From: Sycobia sp. Sy_11
Taxonomy: Eukaryota > Arthropoda > Insecta > Hymenoptera > Epichrysomallidae
NCBI GenBank assembly: GCA_018907035.1
Contig: JACCIC010000034.1
Coordinates: forward strand, 3,192,001-3,256,000
DNA length: 64,000 nt
Direction of reading: 5' to 3'
This document shows positions 23,181 to 36,270 of the stretch, piece after piece (the stretch's first letter is position 1; each line of letters opens with the position of its first letter). Position numbers and translations under genes: made by a program. The notes beneath the pieces are model-generated. The model ran no database searches. It was not told where the DNA came from and saw only the letters and a list, made by a program, of their open reading frames with translations.

Positions 23181-25357
23181 CACAAAAAATGTTTTATAGA
23201 ACTTTTTATGTTTCTTTTAATTTAAAAATTGTTCGAAATAAAAGCTACATACTTTATTACGAGAACAAAAATATTTAAATACCATCTTTGAAGGTATATT
23301 ATCCAAATATATTACGCAGTATGTTGTTGCATTGACTAATAATTATGTATAATTATGTATAATTATGCAGAAAATAAAATAAGAACTCGAATTCACACAG
23401 GAAATAGGGTATTGTGATTTCGAAAACTTCAAGGAGATTTTATGCTCATTTACATATTATGTGTCATGAATATACTGTCAAAGCAAAAAAAATCTTCAAT
23501 ATATGTATTTACCAGCTCAAATTTTTTACCTTTATTTTTATGTCTTGAGAGAAGATATTGAAAGAATGAAATTTACATATTTTTTAAAATTATTTATGAT
23601 AAAAATAATTAAATGACCTTCTATAAATCGAAAACTTTTATGAGTAAATTATAGTTACTTCGTTTAAATTAGGCTAAATTGGTTATCCATGTCTTTAATG
23701 TTATCATCTCTTTCGGTTAGATGAAATTGTTCTTTAGTGAATGCAATTCTGTATGTAATTATGCATGCGTAAAAATATAAGTAGTAGTATGTATTAATTA
23801 TTTATGATAAGAATTACATACAAAAACTGTACTCAATAAAAATGTGTATTGTTTGCCGTGGAAAAAAACGTATAATAGACATGTGTACGAAAGCAATAAT
23901 AATGAATAAATTTATTACACAAAATATCGTAACCTATTTTCGAATATGGCATTACAAAAAATTGACGCAGTATAAAATTGATTAAAACTCAAATTATATA
24001 CCTGACAATTAATAAATATAATAATATATACTATTTATAGATACACCCGTAAATGGATTATACGCAGCCTCTATATTTTCTCCTTGCCTTCGTGCCTCCT
24101 TCTATAACCTGCTTAAAGAATTAAGTGGTATCAGAATCATTCTAAAAGCAGTAAATATCAACTAGATAGGCAATTTTTGAACATTTAACGGTAACGAAAG
24201 TTTCGGATTACCAAGGAGAGCAGCATCGTCACCAGGGAACTTTGGAACCATTCCACTCATGGGCGCTTTATAATAAGCGACAGTTAGATCGAAGTTCCTG
24301 AAAAAATTTATTTTTCCTCTGGTTCGGTGTTTCGTCTGTTTCCAAAGCTCCATATGAACCACTATAATCGTTATATGTCAATACTTTTATGTACAATTTT
24401 GTAACGATACATTAAATCAAATCGATACAAATTGATACCATATGAATATAAACCTTTTTTTCATTAAGCTAAATGGAGAAAAACGCTCCAAAATATTGCA
24501 CCATATGAAGGACAGAATATTCTTGTCCGCTTTTACTTATTCGCCTCGGCGCGAGCGTAATTTTTCCAATCTTCTCACATTCTTCCTTGATCACTTTCCT
24601 CCTTTACATCCAGATGTAGTTTCAGTTTTTCGATGTCTACACCCGCCTCTTTGTTCTACATCTTACAGCAATATAACATTGTGAGATGTGAAGAGATTTT
24701 AGCGCTAGTGCTTCACACCATACATTTCCTTCCGTCCCTTTCCTAGATCGCACTGTAGCCGTAAAAAGAGTGTCCCCAAGCATTACAGGAAACAAATCAA
24801 ATTTCTATTATTAAAGAATCTTATATAAAAAACAAAAGATTTATTTATCCCTTTTCAGCGTTATTTGATAAATAATGATTTGGATATTTTCTTACATTAA
24901 ATTAACTTTGACTATCACGATTGCTTCGTAAAAATAAGATTGATCAAGCTAATTTAAGTCATTGATATCGCAATTCATATCAAGATTATTTTTAGTTCTT
25001 AAATTACAAAAATGAAATGATTTTTGCAGTTATAAAAGGCAATTTAATAGTTTCATTTCTAACAGTATTTGTTAGGTATTTAAAACCCAAAAGAGTTTGT
25101 CTCAAATAAAGATGCTATGCGCTGTCTATTCAATTTGCCTTGGAACAAGATTAAAACTAAATAGTTATATGGATATATCAACAGCTGAAAATAATAAATA
25201 TTATTCTTAAAGAATTCATTGATATAATATTATTATGTTAATGATTGAAATTTAAAATTTTTCCTCAAGTGTATTTTTAATCAACTTATACGCGTGGTAT
25301 ATTTTATAAAAAGCATATTATTTGGATATAATGAAACAAAAAAGAAATACAAGAATT
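23181..25357. other. Intergenic region, one candidate exon
   Basis: AT-rich and unremarkable apart from the candidate terminal exon near 24.2 kb and a somewhat GC-richer patch at 24.48-24.78 kb without recognisable coding. Confidence 0.45.
24162..24297 (-). CDS. Candidate terminal exon of an unrecognised gene
   Basis: On the minus strand a good acceptor (AAATTTTTTCAG, ending at 24298) is followed by an open frame to a TAG at 24162. It encodes about 44 residues including NFDLTVAYYKAPMSG and FPGDDAALLGNPKLSLP. The composition is more balanced than the surrounding AT-rich noise. I do not recognise the protein and find no upstream exon nearby on the minus strand. It could be a chance frame. Confidence 0.2.
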
Positions 25358-25560
25358 TTTTTTTTATTTATTTATTTTTTTTTTATTTTTCAAGCCTTTC
25401 AGACCGGTCCATTTCAACTTTACATATAATAGGTACATTAAGTAGAAGCAAGTGGTAGTACATAGATTGTGTAGGTTGATATGTACATACATACGCGATA
25501 CATATTTTAGTCTTACAATTTTAGTTTTACATTTATCATGTGCTAATTGAGAGTAAAAAA
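25358..25560 (-). mobile_element. Possible 3' end of a LINE or SINE with A-rich tail
   Basis: On the minus strand, a GC-richer phrase (ACCGGTCTGAAAGGCTTG) is followed by a long A-rich tail with AAATAAATAAATAAA units, ending near 25358. This is the layout of a poly(A)-tailed retroposon 3' end. No internal promoter, coding region or target duplication could be identified, so the family is unknown. Confidence 0.3.
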
Positions 25561-26080
25561 AATTAAATTTTTATAAAATACAAGATTTAGGGCGCAATTA
25601 CATTTACATATTAATGATAAATTTAATAGTGCATTCGAATAAAGGTATGAGAGAAATATCTTTGGTGAAATATTTCTTCCCTTGTACGTCGTGTTGTGGA
25701 AGGATAGATAGATTATTATAAAGAAAAAACAGTACTCACTTTTCACGAAAGTCTGCTTGATCAAAAAATAGGTGTAAATACACAGGACATGCTTGGAGAG
25801 AAGCAGAGAAACGCAGACGTTGACCGTTAAAAACAAACAGAAATAAGAATAAGTACATTGTGACCTAAGGGAGCAAAATAGGCATTTTTCGACAAGCGTG
25901 TGTTTGTCGCTCAAGCGAAACGAGGGCATCAAAAACACGTTTGCTTCCGTGTATCACATACTATTTTCCCATACGAGGGCGCTTTTTTTCTTCAAAAAAG
26001 TGCACAAAACATTGAATAACAAACTCACAGAATAAAAAAATGTCAATTTTTTCCTTATGTTAATTATACTTTTATAGAGT
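25561..26080. other. No recognisable gene
   Basis: A minus-strand open frame (25543-25938) is AT-rich with scattered Cys and Phe runs and no motif. It may be the degraded body of the retroposon-like tail next to it. Confidence 0.4.
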
Positions 26081-26087
26081 GAACTGG

Positions 26088-26300
26088 TATAATATCAAAA
26101 GCTCAATCTAAAGGTCCAGATGATATTCATTCCGAAATAAGTTGTCCTAACATAAAATCTAATCCATTGGATTTGAAAAAAATATAATATTATCGGTTTT
26201 CTCTTAAAGTTATTTCTGCAATTTATTTGAATTTCCTAACATTAAATTAAATATTTCCTCTTCATTGGAATTTGATAGAGTATGTTAAGAAGAGATGTAT
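26088..26300 (+). pseudogene. Degraded non-LTR retrotransposon reverse transcriptase fragment
   Basis: The plus-strand translation contains KAQSKGPDDIHSEI, close to the N-terminal RT motif of LINEs (typically KAPGPDGIxxE). After a stop there is a stretch with IFPLHWNLIEYV, at about the place where LINE RTs carry a G-x-FP-x-xWK-x-A motif. At least two stops interrupt it. Assignment to a clade is not possible by eye. Confidence 0.35.
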
Positions 26301-27567
26301 CGAATTTTGCGCCCCGAGCATTTGTTGCTTTTAGCGGGATCCGCGATGGATAGAAATATGCGAGGTTGGCAGTAACATATTTTGCGTACCTATCGAAAGC
26401 GTATTTCCTCGATATCCCTAATATTCGTAACTGAGGGGAGAGATATTAGAAAAGGCTTCAGAAAGTACTTATTCTCACACTATATATGCAAATTTTCGGT
26501 ATGGTTTAAGAGTAACTGGTGTTCATGAATGTGTTACTCGAGCTTCTAGAAAATAAGATGACTTGATGCTTCTTTCGTCTACTTTGCTATAAAAATCGAA
26601 GCATCACGCTTATGGAAAATTAATTACGTTCTAGAGGAAAACTTGGACAGCGAAACACTCCTTTTCTTTTGGTTAAGTTCTTAAGCCCTGTGCCATTTGA
26701 ACGCAGCGAGCGAAGGTTGGAACGAATTTATGACCTTATTAAGAGGGGAAAAGGGGCATGTATGGGAATGCAATTTTCTTCGGTTTTACATAAAAAATTT
26801 TTTATGAATTTCATAATGGTTTTTAATTCATATAGTTAATAATTTTAATTGCAGTCTTCACAAAATTTTGATGAAAAGCGTAGATTTTTGATTGGTAATT
26901 GTAGTGTAAAAATTACCCATATTCTGAATAGATATATTCATGATTAATTATAATTATTATGGTTCGGTATTAGATAAAGAAGGGTTTTCTAGATGGTTGC
27001 TATTACTCTTATTGGTATAGAAAAATAGTATTTATATTATCAATATCTTTATATATAATATTTATAATATTCTATAGTTGTACTATTTTTGCTAACAATT
27101 GATGGCATCAATTATACAAATAATAAATCTTCGTATGTATTCAAAATAGTAAATAAAGTATCAATGTAAGATATTGAATATGTATAGCAAAACCGGATCT
27201 TTCCATAGTGTACGTATATTCGATTTTATAACTACCACATGTAGCCACATGTGTTTGTTCCCTGCTTATACCATTCAAGTGTACAAACTACGGTGCATGT
27301 ACACGGCAGTTCCTTACAAAACTATATGCAGAATAGATACCTGTGTAGTAATTCATTGTCGAATCTGATTAGTATCTGGTTAGTTTTCCAGTTTTAATGT
27401 TAGATTCAGTGAATAATTTTTTAGCTTTTTAATTTTTATTAATCTAAAATAAAAAATTACAGTTAATAATTACTAATTATGAATATATTTTTATATATTA
27501 ATTATAATAAATGTTAATGTTAAATTCATCTGTCGAACATATAAATATTTTATTTCGATGAAAAAAA

Positions 27568-27645
27568 TGTTGGCCTCCGAAGAGTATTGGGAACCCACGA
27601 CCCTATGATTATCCACTATGCTAAAACGCAATATGCGATTACAAT
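27568..27645 (-). repeat. tRNA-like (SINE-type) fragment
   Basis: Minus strand: TAGCATAGTGGATAATC resembles a pol III A box, followed closely by GGTCGTGGGTTCCCAATAC, which looks like a B-box region with the central GAATC lost. The spacing is too short for an anticodon arm, so it is a decayed tRNA or SINE head rather than a tRNA gene. Confidence 0.35.
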
Positions 27646-27810
27646 ACTATACTTTGCATATGACCGTACATCTCTTAAGATCATATAATATTTTATAAAG
27701 ATAAGGTCAAAAATACATAGTAAATCTATTTTTTATACTTTTTCCCATGTTAGAAAGAGTTGAGAATTTATATGTATACATTTATGTATGTATGTATATA
27801 TAAAATCTAT

Positions 27811-27813
<3 letters not shown>

Positions 27814-27863
<50 letters not shown>
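27814..27863. repeat. (TA)n microsatellite
   Basis: About 25 TA units preceded by a TATG/TATA-rich lead-in. Confidence 0.95.
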
Positions 27864-27868
<5 letters not shown>

Positions 27869-29084
27869 CAAATAATTGAAAAAAGTTGAACCTAACTAGA
27901 TTAAAGGTAGAAAGCCTAACCATTTCTTTAATTCTTATACTTGGAAGATTTTGACTAAAAAATATATCGTGCTTGCCAAAATAGGGAAAAGTTAAGGAAA
28001 TTTGAATAGAGCCGAGGAATTAATAATTAATAATATAAATATAATAAAATAATATAAATAATTAATACAAGACGACTATTAGATAATCGTAGGGAAATCT
28101 ATTTTGGATCTAGCGAGCATTACCTATATGAGGAAATCATCAGTAAAACCGACTAGGATATTAGTCTAGCTGAAACTAGAGATGCACCGAACATATTTCT
28201 ATATGTGTATACTCTCGATGAACCAAACTTTAGAATAAACAAATTGCTGTGAGGCTAACTAAATAAGTTTTTCTATGTTATTGTATATGCAATCTTTAGT
28301 ATATCAACATCATAGTCATTTCTTTTGTAATTATTTTGCCAGAATTATTCGCATTTTCCATTTTAATATTTGTCTATTGTCTAATCATGAAAGTTGATTC
28401 TATTTTTTTTGCGTAAAAAGGCATTTTTATTTTTTGTGAGGGATGCATCATTTAGTAAAACAAAATTATAGTAATTTATTAAGACTAAAAATTATGCTAA
28501 TGTATTTGTGTATAAAAAGAATAAAAGTAATAATAACATTTCCAGTGAATTGATGTTATGACTGAATTAATTAAAATTATGTTAATTGTAAATGATTCTT
28601 AATCATTTCCATCATTCGTAAACTTGAAGTAATTAGTGACGAGTATCCTCTACCGCAAGGAGGACCTGATCCGAAGTTCTACTGTTATTTAAAAGATCAG
28701 CCAAGTCATCTGTAAAAGTCACATCTTTGTCCTACAATGAGTCGGTGTATTTTACGATGTACAGAATATTATATCTATGTACCATACAAGCACACATACT
28801 CGTGGGCAAAGATAAAAGGAGAATGAGAAAGAGAGAGACGTATACACAACGCTCTGCCTACCACGACCCCGTATATATACCAAGCATGTAGGTCTTTTCA
28901 TGACAGGGTGATGGGCACATATACCCCATCCACCACTCCACCCTCTTTACGCTCATTATTACCCACTGACCTAAAGAGATGCTGACAGCCGCGGCGACGT
29001 GTTCCTTCCCACCGCGCGTGCTCTCACCATACCCCCGCGTAAACGGGCGGCGGCGAGACGCTCCTATATGGACGTTTAGTCTGA

Positions 29085-29087
<3 letters not shown>

Positions 29088-29133
<46 letters not shown>
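29088..29133. repeat. (TA)n microsatellite in a CpG-rich island
   Basis: About 22 TA units inside otherwise GC-rich sequence. Confidence 0.95.
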
Positions 29134-29137
<4 letters not shown>

Positions 29138-29375
29138 CACAGGGAGTTTTTCCCCGAATTGCCGGACATAAACTTCAATTCGGCCCGGTCGTCTTTTTTT
29201 CATCGTTATTATTGTTACCATTATATACGGTCGTCACTGCAGGGGTGGCACACGCCACGTGCGTCCACAGCGCGGTCCCGGTGGTTCTATGCGGTGCGGG
29301 TGGGGCGTTGGAAAATTATTGCGTGTATGCACCAGTACATAGTGCACGCGGTTTTTCCGACTGCTCGGTGGAGAG

Positions 29376-29422
<47 letters not shown>
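29376..29422. repeat. (TA)n microsatellite in a CpG-rich island
   Basis: About 23 TA units, 243 bp after the previous array. Two such self-complementary arrays bracket a GC-rich segment. Confidence 0.95.
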
Positions 29423-29423
<1 letters not shown>

Positions 29424-31370
29424 CGAACTGAATGTGAAACATAGAGTGACGAGGGGTGTAAAAAGGAGAGAGAGAAAGAGACAGAGAGAGAGAAATGAGC
29501 GCGGATGCGTCGAATGATTTTGCTGTAATATAAATTTGTTCTTTTTTGCCACGGGCTGCGGATGGCGAGAATTTCAAGCAAATGCGCGTTATGAACATTT
29601 TGCCATTACAGCGTTATGATGTAATACTATCTTTCACAGCAACTGTATGTAATGGCCTTAATTCATACCGTGCGAATAGAGCAAAATATTTTATGGAAAC
29701 TCTAATGCGTATCTTACAAGGAGAGGACACCACGTTTTGGTTATGAAGTTAGGTTCGGGTTTAGGTCAAGATTAAAAACGGAGATCACTCTGATCATTTC
29801 CAAAATGAGCCCAAATTTTGGGAATTATAACTTTGTTCCATTCTTAACATATGGTACACTTTTTATTTGTAATTAGTGTACTTTTCTTTGATCAAAATCC
29901 TCAGAGTATTATTTAGCAAATGTTTAGTTTCTTACTTACTACTAATTGAATTTGGGCGGAATAGTAGAACTTACATTAATTGGAGTAATCTTTTTATTAG
30001 TATTCTTGTAGATGGATGTACAGGAGAAGTGACTGAATTTATGACGAATTTTATTAGTTACTCATCAATTTTTCTTTCAATATCGAACTTAATTTCTTAT
30101 GAATCTAAGTTAGATATAATCTTAATTTATTTATGTTATGAAAAAATTTCATTAATATGCATATCTTTACTTATGAAAATTGCAATGTTAATTTTTTTCC
30201 ATTAGAAATTAAATTTACTTCCAAGTTAGTGACTGATACATTTCTTTTATTGTCTGTCATGTTTCATTTATCTAATGTATTTTTATAATGTACCAAGTAC
30301 TAATTTAAGATATTACTTAGAAAAATTACCATAACACTTATTTTACCATTCGAAAAAATATCATTTCAGAATTTTCTTATTTATTTATATAGTCTTAGAA
30401 TGTAAAATCCTATGTGTTTTTCTTGGAAATAAATTATAATTGTAAAAATATACCTTAATGCCATCGTTAAATACTTAAAAATTCTAAAAAACAATTAAAA
30501 AATTGAATTTCGTCACGATAATCTATAAGTCTTTCTATGCTTTAATACTATATAAAATGGAATTGTCAGAATTAAATAAGCTATTTCTAACACAAAAACC
30601 TAATTGAATTACAACATCGATCAATAAGCGAGTTAGGATATTATTAACTGTAAATATTCGCTGTCTAATATATTACTGTTCCACGACAATCATTAAAGGC
30701 ATATCGAGCGCGCATAGTTCTACATTTCGGATGCTTGTTAATTTAGAGAAACCTTATACTACACTCGATCTGGTGCGTATGGTTGCTTACTAGTATATAT
30801 ATATAAGTATAAACATATATATTCCTCGAAAATCTCAGATCAGGACTGCGGCGGGCGAGCGCACAGAGAGGCGAGGGTTGCCGTAGCAAACGTCAGCTGT
30901 TTCCAGGCCGCTTGGTAATATAATATAGTTAATACACCAGGCGCATATATATCGTGAAGCCAAGCGAATTCGGGGAATAGGAACAATCCAGCTCCTTCTA
31001 ATTATCTGTTAGCCCCGTGACGGTTTCGGGTGGGCAGGGGGTTGGGGAATTACACCAGCCGATAATCATAAAGGGCGTGAGGAGAGTAATTCGGGCAAGT
31101 GCAAGAAACCCTATATGTAACCCTCGCCATCATGGCGAATGCATGCTCCTCCCTCCTCTACCCGCGTACCTAATGCTCGCGCACCTGCTGGCGCGGTATG
31201 AAAGGGTTGTTACGTTACGAACGACTCGGACGGGAAACTTTACTTCCGAAATAACTCGGGTGGAAGAGGAAGGGAAGCGAGTTTTCCTCTTTATATGGGC
31301 ACACTGTGGTAATCATAGCCATTTAAATGTGTATATATAATCGCGGTAGAACCTTTCATCGATGTTGTGC

Positions 31371-31394
31371 ATATATATATATATATATATATAC
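31371..31394. repeat. (TA)n microsatellite
   Basis: Twelve TA units, in a CpG-rich region. Confidence 0.9.
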
Positions 31395-31711
31395 AAAAGT
31401 CATTTTCAAATTACATTATAATATATGTATATATACACACGCCGGTCCTAGCGATGTGTATGCGGGGGGCGGCAAGTTTCGCGCGAGCGAAATGCGATAG
31501 AAGAGTTCGGAGCCTACCCGCCTTAAACGGGTTTTAACGCTTTAAGGGTTAAGGGTGAGGAGCGGAATTGCTAAGATTAGAAGTTTGTCGACTTTTTGTT
31601 TTAGTACGTGCATCAGACTGCGCACTTTCTACTTGTTTTAAGCGATTTTTCTTTTAGAATATCTTAAATTCTTTTCCTTTTTCACCGGCAGATTTTATAT
31701 GTTTAGGAAGG

Positions 31712-31713
<2 letters not shown>

Positions 31714-31759
<46 letters not shown>
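31714..31759. repeat. (TA)n microsatellite
   Basis: About 23 TA units. Confidence 0.95.
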
Positions 31760-31762
<3 letters not shown>

Positions 31763-32143
31763 CCATATATATTAATATATCAGTTAAAGGTTATAGTATT
31801 AATTCACTGAATATATCCAACACTAATTAGGAGTTTTTAGTTTAATTTTTATAGTTTCCTTTTTGAAAACAAACTTCAGGTGTAATATATGTTGCCATTG
31901 TGTTATGATTTCAATATACCATAATATATTTTCTAAAATAACTAAATAGAGAGATTTATTGGCTAAAAAGTTTTTAGAATTGGTAATTTTAAATTTATAT
32001 AATTCCATCCTATTGGAAAGAGAAAATAAGCGGACTTTGAAAGATCTCATAGTGTAGTTCAGTGACGAAGTTGTTATTTTGTACAGACTATATTTTGATA
32101 ATTTATGTAAGAAAGGAAAGAATCTAGGACTCTGAAGTAGAGA

Positions 32144-32177
32144 TACATATTACATACCCATACATATTACATACCCA
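32144..32177 (+). repeat. 17-bp perfect direct repeat, two copies
   Basis: TACATATTACATACCCA occurs twice, end to end. Confidence 0.95.
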
Positions 32178-32818
32178 TCTATCATTACATCGATGACAGC
32201 ATATGACACGGCTGCATTACGATTTTATTAAATATTCTTCTCTATTTCATTATTTCTTCTTTTTTTTTTGTTATCGAAGAAAACATCTTTGTAACTATAA
32301 TTTTCAACATACATGCCGGTGTAATCTCTTAGAAATAGTAAAGAAAAGCTATGAGGAGGATAATAATGGGGGAAGAGGGTTCAAAAATGAAATTGAAATT
32401 GCGTGATTTATGCTGAGATTTCCTAAAATGAGTTATTAGTCCATTTGAAGATTTGTAATTATACATTTTCTTCATTAATTCATGAATTTTATCTTCACAA
32501 AAGTTCAATTTCAAATTAATAAATATTTAAGCTCATAAAAGTCGAACTTTTAATTAATCGCATTGTACGCCTTTATTCTATTTTCATTCGATTAGCAGAA
32601 AATCAGAAACGAATTGAAAAATAGCCCGATCGCCATAATAACCGAAATCTTTGGAAATAGACTCATCACAATCCACGAACAGGAGACAAATGGCTCTAAC
32701 TTCCACGATTCCGCGATAGTTTTATCTTCAGGGGATACACTACGGCGACCGCGCGTTCGACAATGATATACGGTACTTGCCGTTTAGATCGTTACCCTCG
32801 GGAAAGGCAGAAAGAGAT

Positions 32819-32822
<4 letters not shown>

Positions 32823-32884
<62 letters not shown>
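32823..32884. repeat. (GA)n microsatellite
   Basis: About 30 GA units; produces spurious RERE and SLSL frames. Confidence 0.95.
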
Positions 32885-32886
<2 letters not shown>

Positions 32887-35327
32887 GAGGCCGGGTACAA
32901 ACCCTTCATTTCTCGCGATATTTACCTTGAGCTCTGCGGCTAGCGAGACCGCTTCTCTCCTCTTCTGTCTTCTTTTTTTCAACCGCACATTAAATTAGAT
33001 ACCGGATCAATATATATGAATGGTAATGCATCGGGTGGGCGTACGTGATGTTCTACCCCCACCATTCTTTTCGTCAGGGGTCCGAAATTAATTTTCTGGA
33101 AAAAGCGCTTACCGCCAATTCTCACTGTCCCATTAATGTACCCATAGTGAAAGAATATCGAATCATTTCGTTTCCCCTAGCTTTCGTTTACCACCGCATA
33201 TTACGTTTGTCGCGGAAAAATGAAAAAATGGAAGGGATCCCTTACTATTGGGATACGCTGGAGGAGTGGGGAGGGAGAGACAATCAAATAAACAGAGAGA
33301 TATCACACGCACACGTGCTCGCCCACATGCGCGCACGCACTAGGAGAAACGATCATCCGCGGATCTTTCGGTGGTGTCTCTTTCTTTGCATCACTCTCGT
33401 GCACTCGAGTGCGGGAACCGAAATTCGTATAGTCATGAGAGCATTGCAAAACTATTTAGCCATTGTCTCTCGCTTGGAACAGGAAAGCTGTCCTTTGCAT
33501 TTTCTACTTTGTCGAATGAAACTTTTTTTCAATTTTTATAATAACTAACGATCTCTAAAAAAATATTATATAAAATTTATATAAAAACGTATTGTTGCTT
33601 TTAATATTAATGATAAACTCAAAAATACAATAGCTGGAGCAACACATTCGTATGTGTAAATTAATTCTCGATGGAAACTCAAACTAAAAATTAAAATATT
33701 CAGTTCTAATTAATAATAATAATAAAATGAATAATAAAAAATTTTAATTAATACTACTTTTATTTTTACAATCAATATTTAACATTATCCGGAACAATAC
33801 TTCTACCGTATTCGCTTGAATACAGATCATTTTTGATGGAGTGAGAGCAAAAATATTATGATCTTTGAAATTACTATAATTAAAATAACGTTAAAAAATG
33901 TAATTAAAGTAACAAGAATTCTAGATATATCATGTTCTATATAATCAGAATTACGGAGTATATTTCATTCAATTTGTAATCTATTATTATAGAGTGAAGA
34001 CAGTTGTTGAATTTGTCGAATAATTTATAAAGAAAATTAAAACAGAACGGTAATAAAAAAATTTTCTATTGCACAATTATTTTTACAAACGAAATTCTTC
34101 CAATAGAAATTTCAAATATATTTATTTAGATGAAGTGAATAAATTCGATTTCACGAGGCTTTTGTAGTTTTTGTAATAAGATAAGTAAGTCATTTGGTAA
34201 GAAGAAAAATAGCGTAAAATAAAAATATAAATATTTGATTAAGTATTACTTCAACTATCAACGTTAAATTTATAGATAATAAAAGTATAACACTGTATTA
34301 TGAAATAGATTTAAAACGTGATTAGAAACCAAGCCAAAAATAAACTCATTAACTTTATCTTTATTTCTAAATTTCTACATCGAAAGTTCAGGTTAATCAA
34401 GCATAACCTTAATAAATAAATTTAAGAAACTCAACAGCCTAATGGAATATTTAAACATATATAGAAAAAACTGATATGTAGAATATCAAACTTACATATA
34501 TATTATAGATACATGAATTTCACAACAATCTGAACATATTTGTAGAAGAATATATTATTTTAAATTCAAAAAATATTCACTGGGTATCACATGGAATATT
34601 TAAATTTAACTAAACTATTTTTACAATCAATACTTACTTAATTGAAGAAAACAGGAGTTTTTTCTAGAATTCAAGAATATATTAACTTAATACTAAAACA
34701 TAATTTTATCCATCTATTCAGACGGATTTTCTCTTATGTTAAAGAAAACAAGAAGGAACGACGTTTAATGGTGTGCCATGATAAAGGTCTGTTGCAATAG
34801 TAAATCAAAATTTCCTGAATGGTAAAATTCGATTGCTTCGTCTACTGTATAATTTGCGCCAATACGAGTAAATTTAGAAAATATTTGACTTTTAAGAAAC
34901 TCTTGTGCTTATTGTAAGACATAAGTGTTCCGTTCAGTTGAAAAACATATACCTTTCATATTATAAATTCATGCAATATAAAAAATGGTACTTCATTATT
35001 TTTATGATAAAAATATATTAATTATATCTAAATTTAAAATAATAGATATATAGAAAAATTAGTTTATCAACTGTATAAACGTCAGTGGCTACAAGAGCGT
35101 GTATGCATCAATCCTTTTCTAATACTATATATATTGAGAATTGCGCCATAGGCGAAATATAGAGATAACATCGCTAAAGAACAAATTATCTGAGCGAAAT
35201 CGTTTGCCTACCGGCCGACTGACCGCTATGTCAACACAGACACACGCGCCCGCGCACGTACAAATCGAATCCCATCCTCTCTTTCTTTTCCCCAGCATAC
35301 GGTCTGTATCGCCGCATTGCTTACTAG

Positions 35328-35329
<2 letters not shown>

Positions 35330-35379
<50 letters not shown>
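35330..35379. repeat. (TA)n microsatellite
   Basis: About 24 TA units at the edge of a CpG-rich island. Confidence 0.95.
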
Positions 35380-35380
<1 letters not shown>

Positions 35381-36270
35381 TTAGAAATTATTGCATGAAT
35401 TTTTAAGGAGGACGTGCGGGCTTCAGGCTAGTCTTTTAGAACTGCGCGGCGACGGAAAAATGTGTCAGGGGAACCGAGGAAAGCCGTCCATGGCCTCGCT
35501 CTTATTCGTTCGCCCTCTCTCTATTTCTCTCTCACTCTCCTCGTAATATGGCACTGCTTGAATCGACGCTGTGCGTTTCACCCTCTCTCTCTTGTCTCCT
35601 CACTCGCCTTTTTCCTATATATGTATAGATGGGTTCGTCTTTTCAAATATACGCGCGCACGAGCTGTCGTCGGCTTTTGAGCGTAACCGACTACTGCGCG
35701 ACCTCCCTTTTATCCGGAACACAACCCCCGCTGACTGGAGCGTCTCATCTATACCAGTCCGCGTCCTATCGAGGTCTTTCTCTTACTATCTCTCTCTCTC
35801 TCTCTCTCTTATTATATCTTTGCGTCCAACTAAACTTTTAAATCTTTTCCTCCTTTTCGCGCGCCTGTGTTTTTATATCTAATACTGCCTTCGCTGCTGC
35901 GCTTTCGTTCTCCTTTGTGTCGTTGGCTACGTTCTTTGATCCACAATCTCACTTCCTTTTTTCTATCGCATCGCCTTATTATTCTTTCCTGGTCTTTTCA
36001 AGATTATATATATTTCCCTTTATCATTACATATTTTAATATTCGAGAGTTCTTATTATTTTCTCTTAGAAACGAATAACTCACATATTTATTTTTACTCT
36101 AATTATAAGTTTTGGAAATTAAATTTTTATTTATATTTTTTCGATATTTCATCTGTATTATATTTCAATTTCAACGAAGAATAACATTATCGAAAACCAT
36201 ATCGGTTGTCACTAAATAAATTGTCAGGTAATTACATGAATTCATCTTCAGAATTACTCTTCTCCTAAAC

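Larger units (their letters stand above)
26301..36270. other. Long gene-free region with microsatellites and CpG-rich islands
   Basis: AT-rich DNA with CpG-rich patches near 26.28-26.47, 28.86-29.53, 30.70-31.58, 32.74-33.45 and 35.14-35.96 kb. Open frames in these patches are short, run through microsatellites or carry no recognisable domain. No TATA-initiator arrangement or splice-linked frames could be supported. Confidence 0.45.

Noticed and set aside
25543..25938. 131-codon minus-strand frame
   Set aside because: AT-driven composition, no motif, and it overlaps retroposon-like sequence.
28858..29598. Several overlapping 100-150 codon frames on both strands
   Set aside because: They owe their length to (TA)n arrays read as Tyr-Ile repeats; the remaining parts have no recognisable domain.
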